Shown here piece after piece: positions 1 through 10,648 of a DNA stretch of 64,000 bases. The first letter of the stretch is position 1. The number at the start of each line of letters is the position of its first letter. Where the stretch lies: contig JAGTTD010000014.1 in assembly GCA_018398585.1 (NCBI GenBank), positions 18,103,387-18,167,386 of the forward strand, written 5' to 3'. A model generated the notes under the pieces. The model had not been told where the DNA came from and ran no database searches. It saw nothing but the letters and a program-made list of their open reading frames with translations. The position numbers and the translations under genes are program-made. This DNA comes from Simmondsia chinensis. Taxonomy: Eukaryota; Streptophyta; Magnoliopsida; Caryophyllales; Simmondsiaceae.

Positions 1-453
1 CCGAGGCAAGCCAGAATCGTTATGCGAAGGAGCCAGGACCTCCCACTAATGGTCCGAGAGGCCATTTCCTCTGCACTAGAAAAACTCGTAGCTTGGCATG
101 TTGAGGATAAACTTTGGGCTGTACAGCCATTAAATGGCTTCGAGGTCCATATGACACAAGAAAAAGAGTTGGAACTCTCTGACTTAAGAGCACCAGCTGA
201 GATGGAGGATTTGAGGACTGAAGTTTAGGACCCCCTCCTCGAGGTTAACCTGGGCCTTTTAGAAGACCCAAGACCTACTTATCCGAGCGCCCTACTTTCT
301 GAAGAGCAGAGAGAGCAGTATTTGACCTTGCTTCGTGAGTTCAAGGACTGCTTTGCTTAGGACCACCATGATATGCCTAGCTTAGACAAAAAGATGGTTG
401 AGCATAGGCTTGAGAACCCAAGCTCAAGGCCCATCATTTAGGCCCAGAGTCGA
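1..453 (+). pseudogene. Tat pol: spacer between protease and reverse transcriptase
   Basis: The reading frame shared with the RT downstream runs through this segment. It reads as the acidic linker before Tat RTs, with stretches such as LSDLRAP and FKDCFA followed by DHHDMPSL. Three in-frame stops are visible (226-228, 358-360, 439-441). At least the second sits where a Trp codon would be expected (CFA-stop-DHHDM), which fits TGG to TAG. No enzymatic motif lies here; the protease would be further left. The first ATG (22) is only where the open stretch starts, not a translation start, because pol is made as part of a polyprotein. Confidence 0.7.
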
Positions 454-1190
454 ATGTCCCAACAAGTCATTGATTTGGTTAAGGAAGAGATAGAAGGACT
501 CTTAAAGGCTAAATATATTAGGACTATCGGGTATGTTGAACGGTTGGCAAACATTATTCCTATCATTAAGGAAAACAACAAAATCAAGATCTGTATTGAC
601 TTTAGAGATCTGAATGTAGCCACCTCGAAAGATGAATACCCAATGGCAATTGCTGATGTTGTTATTAACTCAGTCTCGAGGCATAATGTCTTGTCTTTTA
701 TGGATGGTTGCTGCGGGTACTACAAAGTTATGATTGCTTCAAAGGATACCCATAAGATAGCATTTAGGTGTCCCGGGTCAATAGGAACCTTCGAGTGGGT
801 GGCTATGCCGTTTGGGTTGAAAAATGCTGGCACCACCTACGAAAGCGCCATGAACATGATCTTTCATGACCTCATTGGCAAGACCATGGAAGTCTACATT
901 GATGACATCGTGGTTAAATCAAAGTCCTAAGTCAAACACTTGGAAGACTTAAGGGGGGCGTTCCTCAGAATGATGACCCACAACCTTAAGATGAATACAT
1001 TGAAATGTGCCTTTGGCATACTTGCTGGGAATTTTCTTAGTTTTCTAGTATACTAGAGGGGCATTGAGGTGGACGTTAATAAGACTAAGGCTATTCAACA
1101 TGCCAAACTGCCTTCAAGCAAAAAGAAGCTCCTACGCTTCTTGGTGCAGGTTAATTTCCTAAGACGTTTCATATTAAATGCCGCAGGAAA
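454..1190 (+). pseudogene. Tat pol: reverse transcriptase domain
   Basis: The open stretch 454-930 (158 codons) carries the RT fingers and palm. CIDFRDLN is the conserved DYRxLN block, AMPFGLKNAGTTYE the MPFGLKNA block, and YIDDIVVKS (about 890-916) the catalytic YxDD box with both aspartates intact. A stop at 928-930 ends the open stretch where the thumb begins. The thumb continues in the same frame to about 1180, including 1069-1170, and then shifts frame. RT would copy genomic RNA to cDNA in cytoplasmic particles. Despite intact catalytic residues the polyprotein cannot be made because of flanking stops. The blocks fit Ty3/gypsy and exclude copia. Confidence 0.85.
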
Positions 1191-2090
1191 AACTAAAGTC
1201 TTACTCTCCAGTATTGAGGCTCAAGACAGAAAAGGACTTCAAGTGGGAGGAGCCACATCAAGGAGTTTTCGAGGCCATCAAGGAGTACTTGATTAGGCCA
1301 CCAGTTCTCATCCCACTAAAGCAGGGCAGACCTTTGACGATTTATGTCCCTGCTGCTGGGGAATCTATTGGTTGCTTGCTTGTACAAAACAATGATCAAG
1401 GGTTTGAGTATGGTGTGTTCTACCTTAGCCTTTGCTTGAATAAATGTGAAATAAAATACTCCTCAATTGAGAAACTGTGTCTATCTTTATTCTACGCATC
1501 AGTAAAATTGAGACATTGCTTATTAGCATTTACCATATATGTGGTTGCGTAGATAGATGTCCTTAAATATATGCTAGATAGGTCTTTAATGAGGGGAAGA
1601 TTGAATAAGTGGAATATTGCTCTACTCCAGTCAAGGGTAAAGCCTTAGATCACCTTTTTGCTGATCATCCAAACATTCATACTGACCTAGATTACGAGCC
1701 AGACCAGCTCCCTGTGGTGGAAATGGTCCGTTGGAAATTGTACTCTGATGGATCAAGGACCAATTCGAATGCTGGAGTTGGAGTTGTGATAGAATCCTCT
1801 GTCGGGATCATCACCAAGTTAGCTATTACTTTAGTTGGCATATGCTCCAGTAGCACGGCAGATTATGAGGAACCTAATAATAGGCCCTCAAACTCTCTTG
1901 GAAATACGAGTCCTCAATGTCATTATTAAAGGGGATTCTCAGTTGGTGATTTGCCAAATAAAAGGGGAGTTTCAATGTTTGAGCAACACTTCGAACCGAT
2001 ACTTTTCAATGTACAAAAGCTTTTGGATAAGTTCGATGGTATGCAGCTTGAGCATATCCCTGTAGAATAAAACAAAGCAACCAATGACTT
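1178..2090 (+). pseudogene. Tat pol: connection plus dual RNase H-like region
   Basis: The frame changes near 1178. The stretch 1178-1552 reads as the RT-RNase H connection and a worn first RNase H (LKQGRPLTIYVPAAGES resembling the usual LYxAxS block). After a stop at 1550-1552, the stretch 1609-1929 has WKLYSDGSRTNSNAGVGVV, the start of an archaeal-type second RNase H with the catalytic Asp of YSDGS. A further frameshift leads to 1835-2065 (GDSQLVICQIKGEF), matching the xDSxLV block of the same domain. Two RNase H-like segments in series mark Tat elements. Several stops and two frameshifts make it inactive. Confidence 0.75.
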
Positions 2091-2754
2091 GGCTCAGTTA
2101 GTTTTTTGGTATAAATTGCTCAGGACTTGGTGCGAAGAAACCATGGTCATCAAGACTAAGGTTTTGGACCATGATATTAAATTCGCTAAGTCTTCAAGTT
2201 TGAGAGCAAAGCTACGCCAAGTGAACACCTGAATTGTTTTGAAACCCATCAAATTGTCCTAAATCAACACGAGGATAGGCCTTTAATGGATTGCTTCAAG
2301 AGCCCTAAAAATTAGTTAAGGACAAAAAGATAAAAATGAGAGCTCATAGATTCTATCTAGACGATGAATAAGGAGAGTAATATAAAAGGGACGCTATTGG
2401 AGTGTTTCTCAGGTGCCTTGAGTTGGACGAAGCTATGCTAGTAATGATAGGAGCCCATGAGGGTATCTGTGGATCCCATTTAGATGGTAACAAGATGCGT
2501 TGGCTCATCAGACGTTATGGCTATTGCTAGCTATAAATGATGGATGATTGCAAAAAACATGCCAAGGGGTGTAGAGCATGCCAAAGATATGGGCATGTAC
2601 TGAGGGTCCCTGCAGCTGAGATGCATGCTATTGTCAAACCGTGGTCCTTTAGAGGTTGGACAATGGACATCATAGGGAAAATTAACCCTTCTTCTAGTAA
2701 GCAAAACTTTTACATCCTCGTAGCCACATATTACTTCACATAATAGGTGGAAGC
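2091..2754 (+). pseudogene. Tat pol: integrase zinc-binding N-terminus, cut by insertion
   Basis: After a degenerate linker (2091-2420), the HHCC zinc domain is readable. A histidine pair lies around 2455-2480 (GAHEGICGSH), then WLIRRYGY, then CKKHAKGCRACQRYG in 2553-2594 with the CxxC pair. A TAG at 2528-2530 replaces the expected Trp after YGYC. Two adjacent stops at 2741-2746 precede VEA, and the coding sequence is then broken at 2754 by the LTR element occupying 2755-7866. The last five bases, GAAGC (2750-2754), recur at 7867-7871 where integrase resumes in register. That proves a clean retrotransposon insertion rather than a rearrangement. Confidence 0.8.
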
Positions 2755-3342
2755 TGTAAAGGTTTCAAAGATTTCTCATGAGCCTTAACCTTGGTTGGGA
2801 TAGAGAGAGTATGAGATAAGAAGAGAATATAGAGTTTAGATGAGATAAGATGGGAAAGGAGATGAGAAGTAGAGAGAAATATCAAAAGATATCAATTCAT
2901 TCATCCAAGCTATGAGATTACAAGCTAGAGCCATCTATTTATACTACTTGCTCTTTGGATGACTAACTCTAAAAATATCTAGAGATACAATGTATTTGGA
3001 CCAAGGAACTAACCAACTCAACCCACAACTAACTAACTCCTAAGATATTTTGGCGCCAAGACCAACTTAACCCAGCTCCTGCTACTACCGAACCACTTAC
3101 TACAGGATTACAATGCAGGATATTATTTATTACAACCAATATAATGCAGAATGAAAGCTAATAACAACCCCTAACAGCAATAACAAAATAATGCTCAGCA
3201 TATCAGTAATAGAATCAGCAACAACAGCGCAGCAGCCAAAGTAGCCGAAACACACCAGTAGCAGCAACTTAACCGAACACATCAGCAGCTCACAGCAACT
3301 AAACCAACACAGCTCGAATCCTTGAACTCTCGAATCATAACA
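2755..3342 (-). repeat. 3' LTR of the non-autonomous element
   Basis: Direct repeat of 7276-7866. In plus orientation it starts TGTAAAGGTTTC and ends CGAATCATAACA; read on the minus strand it is TGTTATGATT...TTTACA. A TATA-like GTATAAATAGA on the minus strand lies at 2934-2944. Confidence 0.92.
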
Positions 3343-4545
3343 TTCCCTTCCCCTTGAAAACATTCTTGTCCTCAAGAATAAAAGAGAGTTGTTATAATGA
3401 AGAACTCTAATTACATATGAAAATATAACTGAAGTGATGAAGTTTTGCTGAATTCTGCAGCTGGGAGGACCACAGAGCACTACAATCTGAATTATCAGTA
3501 GAGCACAATGTATGTTGTTTATCAAGATGCAATGCTTGCGTTTGAGTGCGTAATACTCTTCAGGAGGTCTACACCGATCAAACCAAACATCAACAACACT
3601 TCCACGACACCTCATAATCCAGTTAATACAACTCACAACCCAGTCTTGCTGCTGAAAGTCCCAACACGCAGCACTAACTCTGTAATTCAGGTTGTAAAAT
3701 GCTGCACCATAAAACCTGAATGTCATGAAACCCACGAGAATGCATATGGAGTTCTTTAACTTCTCGGGAGACATTCCAAACTCAAACCAAGAGAACCAAG
3801 CTTCAAGTTCTGCTTGTAAACATGTTCCAATGCAACAGGCACATCCCAGTTTCTTGATCATGGTGACCAAACACAATGCAATGCAATAAGAGTGCAGTTG
3901 CCAATCTTTCATCTTGGATTTGATCCAAAATTTGTATTGCTTAAACATCCATTTACAATATGATCTCAGACCAAACTCAGCCAATTCTTGATTGCTTCTC
4001 AATTGCACATAATTTTCTACAGAATCCAGTAATTCAGCAATACTAACCTGATGCAAATCATATTGACAGATTTCAGCTCACTTCTTGTTCAAATGGAGGC
4101 TCATTGATGTGAACATGTTATTACACCTTCCCAAAATCATGATAGCACCAATCACATTCTCATGGAGCTTCTCATTTATAGCTGTCAATGGGAGAATTGG
4201 AGCTCTTTCAGAATTTACAGCATTGTCAACAGTGTGTGCTTCAATGGCTTGAACCTTGATTGAAAGCTTGTAGGATCTGAAATTTTCAGCCACTTCTTCC
4301 CAAACTCTTGCATAGAACACACAAATTAGGAGTTCATAAACCATTGTTGAATGCCAAATGCACAATGTCATAACTTGAACACCCAAAACATTCCAAACGA
4401 CACTTCCAATGCTGCAGCTCACCCTTTGTGATCTAAACACCAGATTTCTTGGTTCCCAACGCTTAACCAACCACCAATCTTGCCTCAAATGACCAAGCTT
4501 TGCTTTATTATCAACCAACACAAGTATAAGTAACAGATATAACAA
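3130..4545 (-). other. 3' internal region of the non-autonomous element with two unrecognised open frames
   Basis: Two minus-strand open frames, 4078-4545 (155 codons) and 3130-4056 (308 codons), cover this segment. The second runs on into the LTR. Their translations are rich in Cys, Trp and Leu, have no recognisable domain and lack the look of a folded protein, so I treat them as probably non-coding open frames. Within 3362-3379 is the perfect hairpin ATTCTTG-tcct-CAAGAAT just inside the polypurine tract. In another minus-strand frame this reads ILEDKN-like, which I recognise as the usual C-terminal tail of plant Ty3/gypsy pol. It suggests the element descends from an autonomous gypsy copy that lost its pol core. 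Confidence 0.45.
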
Positions 4546-4899
4546 GTGGAGGCACCAACCAAGCTCTTGAATAGCTTAAAACTTCTTCAAACACAGAGTT
4601 GTTCTGTCCAGAGCTTCCTTGCTTATTTTAACTCTGATTTTGGCTGAAGTTCTCCTCAAACTTACATTGATCCTTTCCATTCAAATATTAAGGAAATATT
4701 GAAGCTTGTGCAAATGATTTTTCCACTCAAAACAATCACAACAAATCACCCTAAACATGTTCAGGATCTGCACCATATCAGCACCAATCAATTGCAGTTG
4801 ATCCCAATTGTCAAATGCTATAACCTCTATCCTTACTTGGCTTCGTGCACTAGTTGTACTGATTTTGGGCTACACAGCATTCTCTTTCTGCATATTACA

Positions 4900-5499
4900 T
4901 CATTTATACACATCCAACAACTCAATTGCTTGCATAGGAATCAAGCTTTGTTTGTTGTAAACCTTGAAATGCACTCTCGCAGCTCGAGTGCTTCTTTTCA
5001 GCAAAAATTCAACTCCTCTCAGCTTCATATAGTCTTGAGAATCTTCTCCCGGATCAGGAGACAACTTATCATAAGAACTTGCACTTGGATAAGTCATAAC
5101 TCCACTCACATAAAGGAATAAATCATTCCGAACTTGCCGATCGGCATGCCGACAGTGCATTACAGCCTCTATACATTTGTAATCTTTCACCCAACCACAG
5201 AGACCTTGCAAAGCATTCAAGTTGATGTTGTTCTGGTCCTGAGTTAACACTCCAGCACGCCTAAAAGTGAACTTAGGCATACCCTGATCTATATTTGATG
5301 ACACTGCAGTAGCAACAATTGAATTCCCAATAGAATAACATTGCTCAGCAGTGAAAGTACTTTGATTCTGCATATAAGCTTGCCATGGAGCCATACTTAA
5401 CCGATTTGGTGATATCCCAACATATACATCGGTAAAATCATGATCTTGAGTTAGTTCTTGTTGTCTAGCTTCTTCTTGTGGATCATTCTGATGTCCCAT
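4900..5499 (-). CDS. Unrecognised ORF of the non-autonomous element, 199 codons
   Basis: I do not recognise this protein. It starts MGHQNDPQEEARQ and overlaps the end of the upstream open frame by 49 bases in another frame, so the two may once have been one reading frame now shifted. The composition looks protein-like: mixed charged and hydrophobic residues, a few Cys and His (CIEAVMHCRHADRQ), a Gln-rich N-terminus. No RT, integrase, protease or CCHC zinc-knuckle motif is visible. It sits where the rest of gag or a captured host fragment would be expected in a pol-less element. Other readings are a diverged gag half, a transduced host exon, or a chance open frame in unselected DNA. Confidence 0.4.
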   Translation of the reverse strand: MGHQNDPQEEARQQELTQDHDFTDVYVGISPNRLSMAPWQAYMQNQSTFTAEQCYSIGNSIVATAVSSNIDQGMPKFTFRRAGVLTQDQNNINLNALQGLCGWVKDYKCIEAVMHCRHADRQVRNDLFLYVSGVMTYPSASSYDKLSPDPGEDSQDYMKLRGVEFLLKRSTRAARVHFKVYNKQSLIPMQAIELLDVYK

Positions 5500-6248
5500 A
5501 AAGCAACCACAGATTGTCCATTGCGCTGTTCTTGCGGATTCAAAAGCTCCTTAGGCTGACACACCACCTCATGATTCAATTTCGGCTTTGTCAACTTCTT
5601 TATACCCCCAAAGTCTTTCAATGCTTCACTTAGATGGTTCCTCTTCGTCTTACTCTTTGCTTTCTTTAACATTCTTTTAACATGAAAATCATATTCCCAT
5701 TCCGGATGCATGTCATACTGTGCCTCAACATCATAAAGATACTTTAACTCTAGCATAGAGTCTTCATAAGGATCATCTTGTTCAACCTCAGGTTCTTCTG
5801 ACCTGTGTTCATCAATTTCAGCATTGTTGTGGTCGAATTCATCTTCAACAACAACCGTTTCTATTACAGCTTCCTCTTTGTGCTCAACCTCGAGCTCTTG
5901 CGGTAGAACCACTTCAATAGGTGGAATAATCTGGCTAGCATGCTTACTAATTGCATTAATCGATGATTCACCTTGCTTGTTAGTCGGCACCTACAAATTC
6001 TCAAGCTTTGCTTCTTTATGCTGCAAACGAACTTCTTTGCTTGAAGATCCTTCCAGATATAACAGATGCATTTTTATCAACTGCTGAATTTTGTCATTCT
6101 GCTGCTGAATGTTGTCATTCGGTTGAACAAGCTTGTCACATAAGTCCCAAAGGTCATCAAGAGTAGGATACTGAGGTTCGACTGTAACATTTGCACCAGC
6201 TCCCGAACGAGTCCTCACTCCATCAACCATATTTGCAATGAACAACAA
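5451..6248 (-). pseudogene. Gag-like ORF of the non-autonomous element, broken by one TAG
   Basis: Two open stretches in the same frame (6248-5991 and 5990-5451) are separated by a single TAG. The first has MVDGVRTRSG followed by a heptad-like Gln/Asn-rich stretch (NIQQQNDKIQQLIK), resembling the N-terminal coiled coil of plant gypsy gag proteins. The second is strongly acidic (EVEHKEEAVIETVVVEDEF), then basic (KKAKSKTKRNHL). No CCHC zinc knuckle or clear capsid block is present. It is the first ORF after the primer site and a leader of about 1 kb, which is gag's place. If functional it would encode a structural or RNA-binding protein. Assignment as gag rests on position and composition only. 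Confidence 0.4.
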
Positions 6249-7261
6249 AATTTCGATCTGGAATCAGCTAAATTCGCAGAATAAAAGTTCGAAAAATAGC
6301 AGAAATGTGAAAGTTGTTCCGCAACTCTTCAACAATCGATTGCTTAATGAAATTTTACTCCTTCGTTCGCACAAACCAACCCTTGCTAATGGTTCGACAA
6401 TCGTCACTGATCACAACCCTAGCTTGCAGATTTTCATGTACGAACCCTAACTTGAACGATTTCTAACAGAGATGCTATCTTGAATAATTCGGACTAAGAA
6501 TCTAAAATTGGTTCGACTATTGTATGTAATGATGATTTAAACACACGATACACAACAATCTTCAAGAACAATAGCGGATTTCAACACCTTCGGTGGTAAG
6601 TTCATTGTCAGAATTTCGCCTAAGTAAATCTCGACTCAATAACATATAATTCTTAAGAATTCCACGCATATTTTGATGAATTCACATCACTCCTATGCTT
6701 ATCAACACAATTTCATCACAATCCAGCAACAACAAGCAGATTTGGATCGAGAGTGATCTGATAGTTCAGAAAACCATTACCTCAACCTCAGATACTGAAT
6801 TGTAGAATCTGAATTGACCTCAAATCCGCTTGTTTTTGATCTTTTGATGATGATCAAGGGCAATGTGGATCAATTAGCTCACCTTTAACTTCTTCTCAAC
6901 AGATCAATTGAATGTTTGATCTAGATCAGTTAGCTCAACTTCAACAGCTAAAATTTTGATCGATTCAACTGAATTCCCTAAGAATCAACTTTAATGCTGA
7001 ATGTAATCAACAATACTGATCAATTATACTTTCCTCAATAAAATTCAATCGATTTAATCCCAACGGAAAGCAACTCCCAGGCAATTCCTGGTCAATACAG
7101 CAGTAACCACCAGAAATCAATTCAAAATGCAGAATTGAATTCCTCAATGTAAAAACAGAACTAAATCAGTACCACAACTATTTTTATTGATTAATTGCAA
7201 TACAATTAATCAGATTGTGTAATGTTTTCGGATATGAGCTTGATTCGGAAGCCAAATCAAG
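6249..7261 (-). other. Untranslated leader of the non-autonomous element
   Basis: About 1 kb between the primer-binding site and the first gag-like ATG on the minus strand. It is AT-rich with stops in every frame and no recognised motif. The length suits the long leaders of non-autonomous plant LTR elements, which may carry packaging signals. Confidence 0.5.
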
Positions 7262-7273
7262 GCTCTGATACCA
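7262..7273 (-). promoter_or_regulatory. Primer-binding site (tRNA-iMet type)
   Basis: The minus strand reads TGGTATCAGAGC, complementary to the 3' end of plant initiator tRNA-Met. It lies two bases inside the 5' LTR that starts at 7866 on that strand and ends at 7276. This fixes the element's orientation. Confidence 0.9.
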
Positions 7274-7275
7274 AT

Positions 7276-7866
7276 TGTTAAGGTTTCAAAGATTTCTCAT
7301 GAGCCTTAACCTTGGTTGGGATAGAGAGAGTATGATATGAGAAGAGAATATAGAGTTTAGATGAGATAAGAAGGGATAGGAGATGAGAAGTAGAGAGAAA
7401 TATCAAAAGATATCAATTCATTCATCCAAGTTATGAGATTACAAGCTAGAGCCATCTATTTATACTACTTGCTCTTAGGATGACTAACTCTAAAAATATC
7501 TAGAGATACAATGTATTTGGACCAAGGAACTAACCAACTCAACGCACAACTAACTAACTCCTAAGATATTTTGGCACCAAGGCCAACTTAACCCAGCTCT
7601 TGCTACTATCGAACCACTTACTACAGGATTACAAAGCAGGATATTATTTATTACAACCAATATAATGCAGAATGAAAGCTAACAACAACCCCTAACAGCA
7701 ATAATAGAATAATGCTCAGCATATCAGTAATAGAATCAGCAACAATAGTGCAGCAGCAACCAAAGTAGCCAAAACACACCAGCAGCAGCAACTTAACCGA
7801 ACACATCAGCAGCTCACAACAACTTAACCAACACAGCTCGAATCCTTAAACTCTCGAATCATAACA
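7276..7866 (-). repeat. 5' LTR of the non-autonomous element
   Basis: Pair of 2755-3342. Ends TGTTAAGG...ATAACA in plus orientation and is followed by the GAAGC duplication (7867-7871). The same minus-strand TATA-like box lies near 7454-7464. Confidence 0.92.
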
Positions 7867-8690
7867 GAAGCCAAACCATACAGGAGTATCAATCAGAAAG
7901 ATGTGATTAACTTTATCAAGGAATATATCCTATGTAGGTTTGGTATCCCGAAAACCATAACTGTGGACAAAGCTAGAGTGTTCAATGGGGCTGAGCTTAA
8001 GGAGTTCACCAGGAGTTTCAAAATAGAAATCTTAAATTCAACTCCTTACTACATGCAAGCCAATGGCTAGGCAGAGTCAATAAACAAGATTTTGAAGGCC
8101 AATATTGAAAAGATGATCAAAGACAATCCCAGGAAGTGGCATGAATTGCTACTTGATGCTCTTTAGGCTTACAGAACGTCCAAATGTGATGCAACTAGGA
8201 CAACTCCCTTCCAGTTGACATATGGCCATGATGTCGTACTCCCAATGGAAGTGAAAGTTCAGTCTATTAGGTTGGCTCATCAAGGGAAGGTTTCTGAACT
8301 AAGTATGAGCAGGTTATGGTGGATGAATTAACTAACTTCGACCAAGTTAGGCTTGATGGCCTTCACAAGTTAGGAAAACAAAAGAAAAGGGTGGCGAAAG
8401 CATATAACAAAAAAGTCAAACCCAGGTCTTTTGACTTAAGAAATATAGTCTGGAAAGTGGTTCTACCCATTTTCCATAAGGATCGTGTCTTTGGGAAGTG
8501 GTCCCCAAACTGGGAGGGTCCATTTAGAGTCGTCAAGGTATTCGGACGCAATGCTTGCTTACTCCAAGATCTAGATGGAAGAACTCACCCAAGGGATATT
8601 AATGGGAGGTTCCTAAAGAAATATGTTCCATTAATTTGGGTTTCTAACAAGGAAGTCCTTAATTACAGATTCCCCGAATTATGGGCTCAA
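7867..8690 (+). pseudogene. Tat pol: integrase catalytic core and C-terminal domain
   Basis: Coding sequence resumes exactly at the target duplication. INxKDVINFIKEYI and RFGIPKTITVDKARVFNG supply the second catalytic Asp (TVD). NSTPYYMQANG then AESINKILK supply the block with the catalytic Glu. A TAG at 8068-8070 replaces the Gln of the usual NGQAE, and a TAG at 8164-8166 replaces the Trp of LWAYRT. After a frameshift near 8300, the open stretch from 8316 gives KWSPNWEGPFRVVKVFG and DINGRFLKKYVP, the standard gypsy integrase C-terminal GPF/Y module. The domain would join cDNA to host DNA in the nucleus. It ends about 60 bases before a long G tract. Confidence 0.85.
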
Positions 8691-8743
8691 TTTCAATATC
8701 GATGTCTTGAGGATCAACTCCATGATCCTTTTTTTTTTGGGAA

Positions 8744-8745
<2 letters not shown>

Positions 8746-8775
<30 letters not shown>
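8746..8775. repeat. Uninterrupted G30 tract
   Basis: Thirty consecutive G residues preceded by a T10-type run (8729-8738) and a short purine spacer. It lies between the end of Tat pol and the convergent antisense ORF. Such a run can fold as a G-quadruplex and is slippage-prone. A base-calling or consensus error in its length is also likely. Confidence 0.95.
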
Positions 8776-8778
<3 letters not shown>

Positions 8779-8879
8779 CATGCTCCAAGACGTGAACAAA
8801 AATGCGTATTTCATTAATATTATCAAAAGAGTGCATGGCTTATATGCAAAGTAATACAAGCAAGTAACTTGTATGGCCA

Positions 8880-10286
8880 AGAAGCTCTTTACAAAAAAAA
8901 TAAACCAAAATAAATAAATAAATAAAAAAATAAAAAATAAAAGCAATACAAAGTGAAAACTGAAAAGAGTTGAGTCCTAATCCTTACTAAGGATTCCCCT
9001 ATAAAAGACAATTGGCTGGGTGCATTGCTTAGCTCGTGGTCCAGGGAAAAGGCTTCCTCTTTGAGAACTTGTCTGTTTCTTTTGGCCCCTACGATAGCTT
9101 CCTGGAGCCTTCCAACCATAGTGCCTTGAGAGGAATGTTGTTGTCTCAGGGAAAGTAGTTCTCCCCTAAGATGACTTGATTTCTCCTCCAGGTGATGACT
9201 TTCATCCTCGAGGCCCTTGATCTCTTGAGCTCGTTGGCTCTAGGTATTTTTGGTTTCTTCAAGTTCTTCAAACAAAAGTTGCAGGCCACTAAGGTTAGCT
9301 GAACACCTTAAGTTCCTTATGGCATCTTCGTAGTGTTGTTTCTGTTGATAAAGGGTTGAACCTCATTGTTCACCTTCACAAGCACTCTTTCTAGGACTTC
9401 GAGTTCTTTGGTGATGGTAGGAGCAAACTTAGGGTTTTCCTTCAAGGCTTTCACTACAGCCATAGCTTCTTAGAAGTTAACCCTCTCAATTAGGGTCAAA
9501 ACGGGGACATGTGCAAGTTACCTTAGTCTTTGAAATCTCATGGACACTTGATCTAGTGCTGGAAGGCCAACCTATCACTTGGTCCCAGCTTCTCTTAATG
9601 AGAGGTTAGCCTCCCAGTGATGAAGAAGGAATAGCTCTTGAAGGTGTGACCTATAAAAGAGTGAACATTAAAAGGAGTTAGATTGACTTTGGAAAACCAC
9701 CAAAGTTAGGGGGATTGATATTACCTCTGAAAACTTAGCTTGAGGTAAGAGAAGGACTTCTGCTAGCACCTTGACCATTGGGACTTTGGCTAGCTCTTCA
9801 ACCACAGGGACGTCTTCCTCGAGGGGAGCCTTTGGGAAATAATGCTGCATGTTTGAGCCAAATATGGTTTGAGACATCAAGAGTTGGAAAGCCAGGTTAC
9901 AGAATCTACATTCAAAGACTTCCTCAATGGGGATTGAGCCTTCTGGAAGGAGGAATGGAGCTTGCACAAGGCCTTGGTCCAGAGGAGCTGGCAAAGAAAC
10001 CTCCTCAGAGGAGAAGCTAATTATTGGCTCCACAGTAGGGGGTAGCCATGTCACATCTTTCTTTAGAACTTGAGCTTAATGGTTTAGTACTCTGACTGGG
10101 CTCCAGTGCAATTTCTTGGGGTGGAAAATCTGGAATCTCCAAGATAACTCGAGTTGGATCTTCTTGTGGCTGAAAAAAGGGCCGAGTTAGGAGCTGCTTT
10201 GATAAAGATGAATAAGACACTAGTAAAGACCAATACCTCTTGTTCATGGAGCCTGGCCCTTCTTTTTCTCACTAACTATGAAATAG
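8880..10286 (-). pseudogene. Antisense extra ORF of the Tat element, C-terminal half (coiled coil)
   Basis: Minus-strand open stretches 10247-10017, 10054-9668 and 9119-8889 continue, across the Athila insertion, the antisense ORF whose N-terminal half carries a plant mobile domain (21880-23640). This part is acidic and Pro-rich (PLEEDVPVVEELAKVP), then heptad-patterned: between about 9660 and 8960 worn frames contain Leu/Glu/Gln-rich segments (MVGRLQEAIVGAKRNRQ) typical of a coiled coil. Antisense ORFs of this kind, with a PMD-like N-terminus and coiled-coil C-terminus, occur between pol and the 3' LTR of some Tat elements. Their role is unknown. Multiple stops and frameshifts make it a pseudogene. 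It converges with pol. Confidence 0.6.
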
Positions 10287-10291
10287 GTACT
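10287..10291. repeat. Target-site duplication GTACT, left copy for the Athila element
   Basis: GTACT here is repeated at 21875-21879 immediately after the right Athila LTR. The two copies delimit the insertion in the antisense ORF. Confidence 0.85.
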
Positions 10292-10648
10292 TGATGTGGT
10301 TTTCTAGTCTATCAAAATTTAATATAAAACCCTATCTACTAAACACATCTAAATTGAAGTCTAGAGTGAGAAGGTGTCAAACTATAGGGACTAAGAGTAT
10401 GTGAATTTATTCTACCATCTAAATTGATTTAAGGAAAATTTAGTTATTATGTGTTAGTTAATCTAGGAAACGAAAATTAAACTAAAGAATTCTACTTCTA
10501 AAGGGGAAGAGAGTTTGGATTTGGAACCTAAGATTTTGAATCCGTGCCAATTATTCTTGCATTAACTCTTAAACTGGGATTATTGATTGTCACATGGGTG
10601 GTGGTTTAGGCTACAAGCTTCAACCTACTAAGGTAATGTTGTTAGTAT

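Larger units (their letters stand above)
2755..7866 (-). mobile_element. Non-autonomous LTR retrotransposon without pol (LARD-like), minus strand
   Basis: The element is bounded by two near-identical LTRs of 588 and 591 bp and by a perfect 5-bp duplication GAAGC (2750-2754, 7867-7871). On the minus strand the right LTR is followed, after 2 nt, by TGGTATCAGAGC (a tRNA-iMet type primer site, 7262-7273). The left LTR is preceded by a purine-rich tract (3343-3361). That gives minus orientation and a complete 5112-bp element. The 3.9 kb internal region shows no protease, RT, RNase H or integrase motif, only unrecognised ORFs. By definition it must rely on another element's enzymes. The LTRs differ at only a few sites by eye, so it is probably the youngest large insertion in the left half. 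Confidence 0.9.

Noticed and set aside
3130..4056. 308-codon minus-strand open frame as a host gene
   Set aside because: It runs into an LTR, is Cys/Trp/Leu-rich without a domain, and overlaps a recognisable pol-tail stub in another frame.
9778..10020. Plus-strand 80-codon open frame
   Set aside because: It is antisense to the better supported minus-strand extra ORF of the Tat element.
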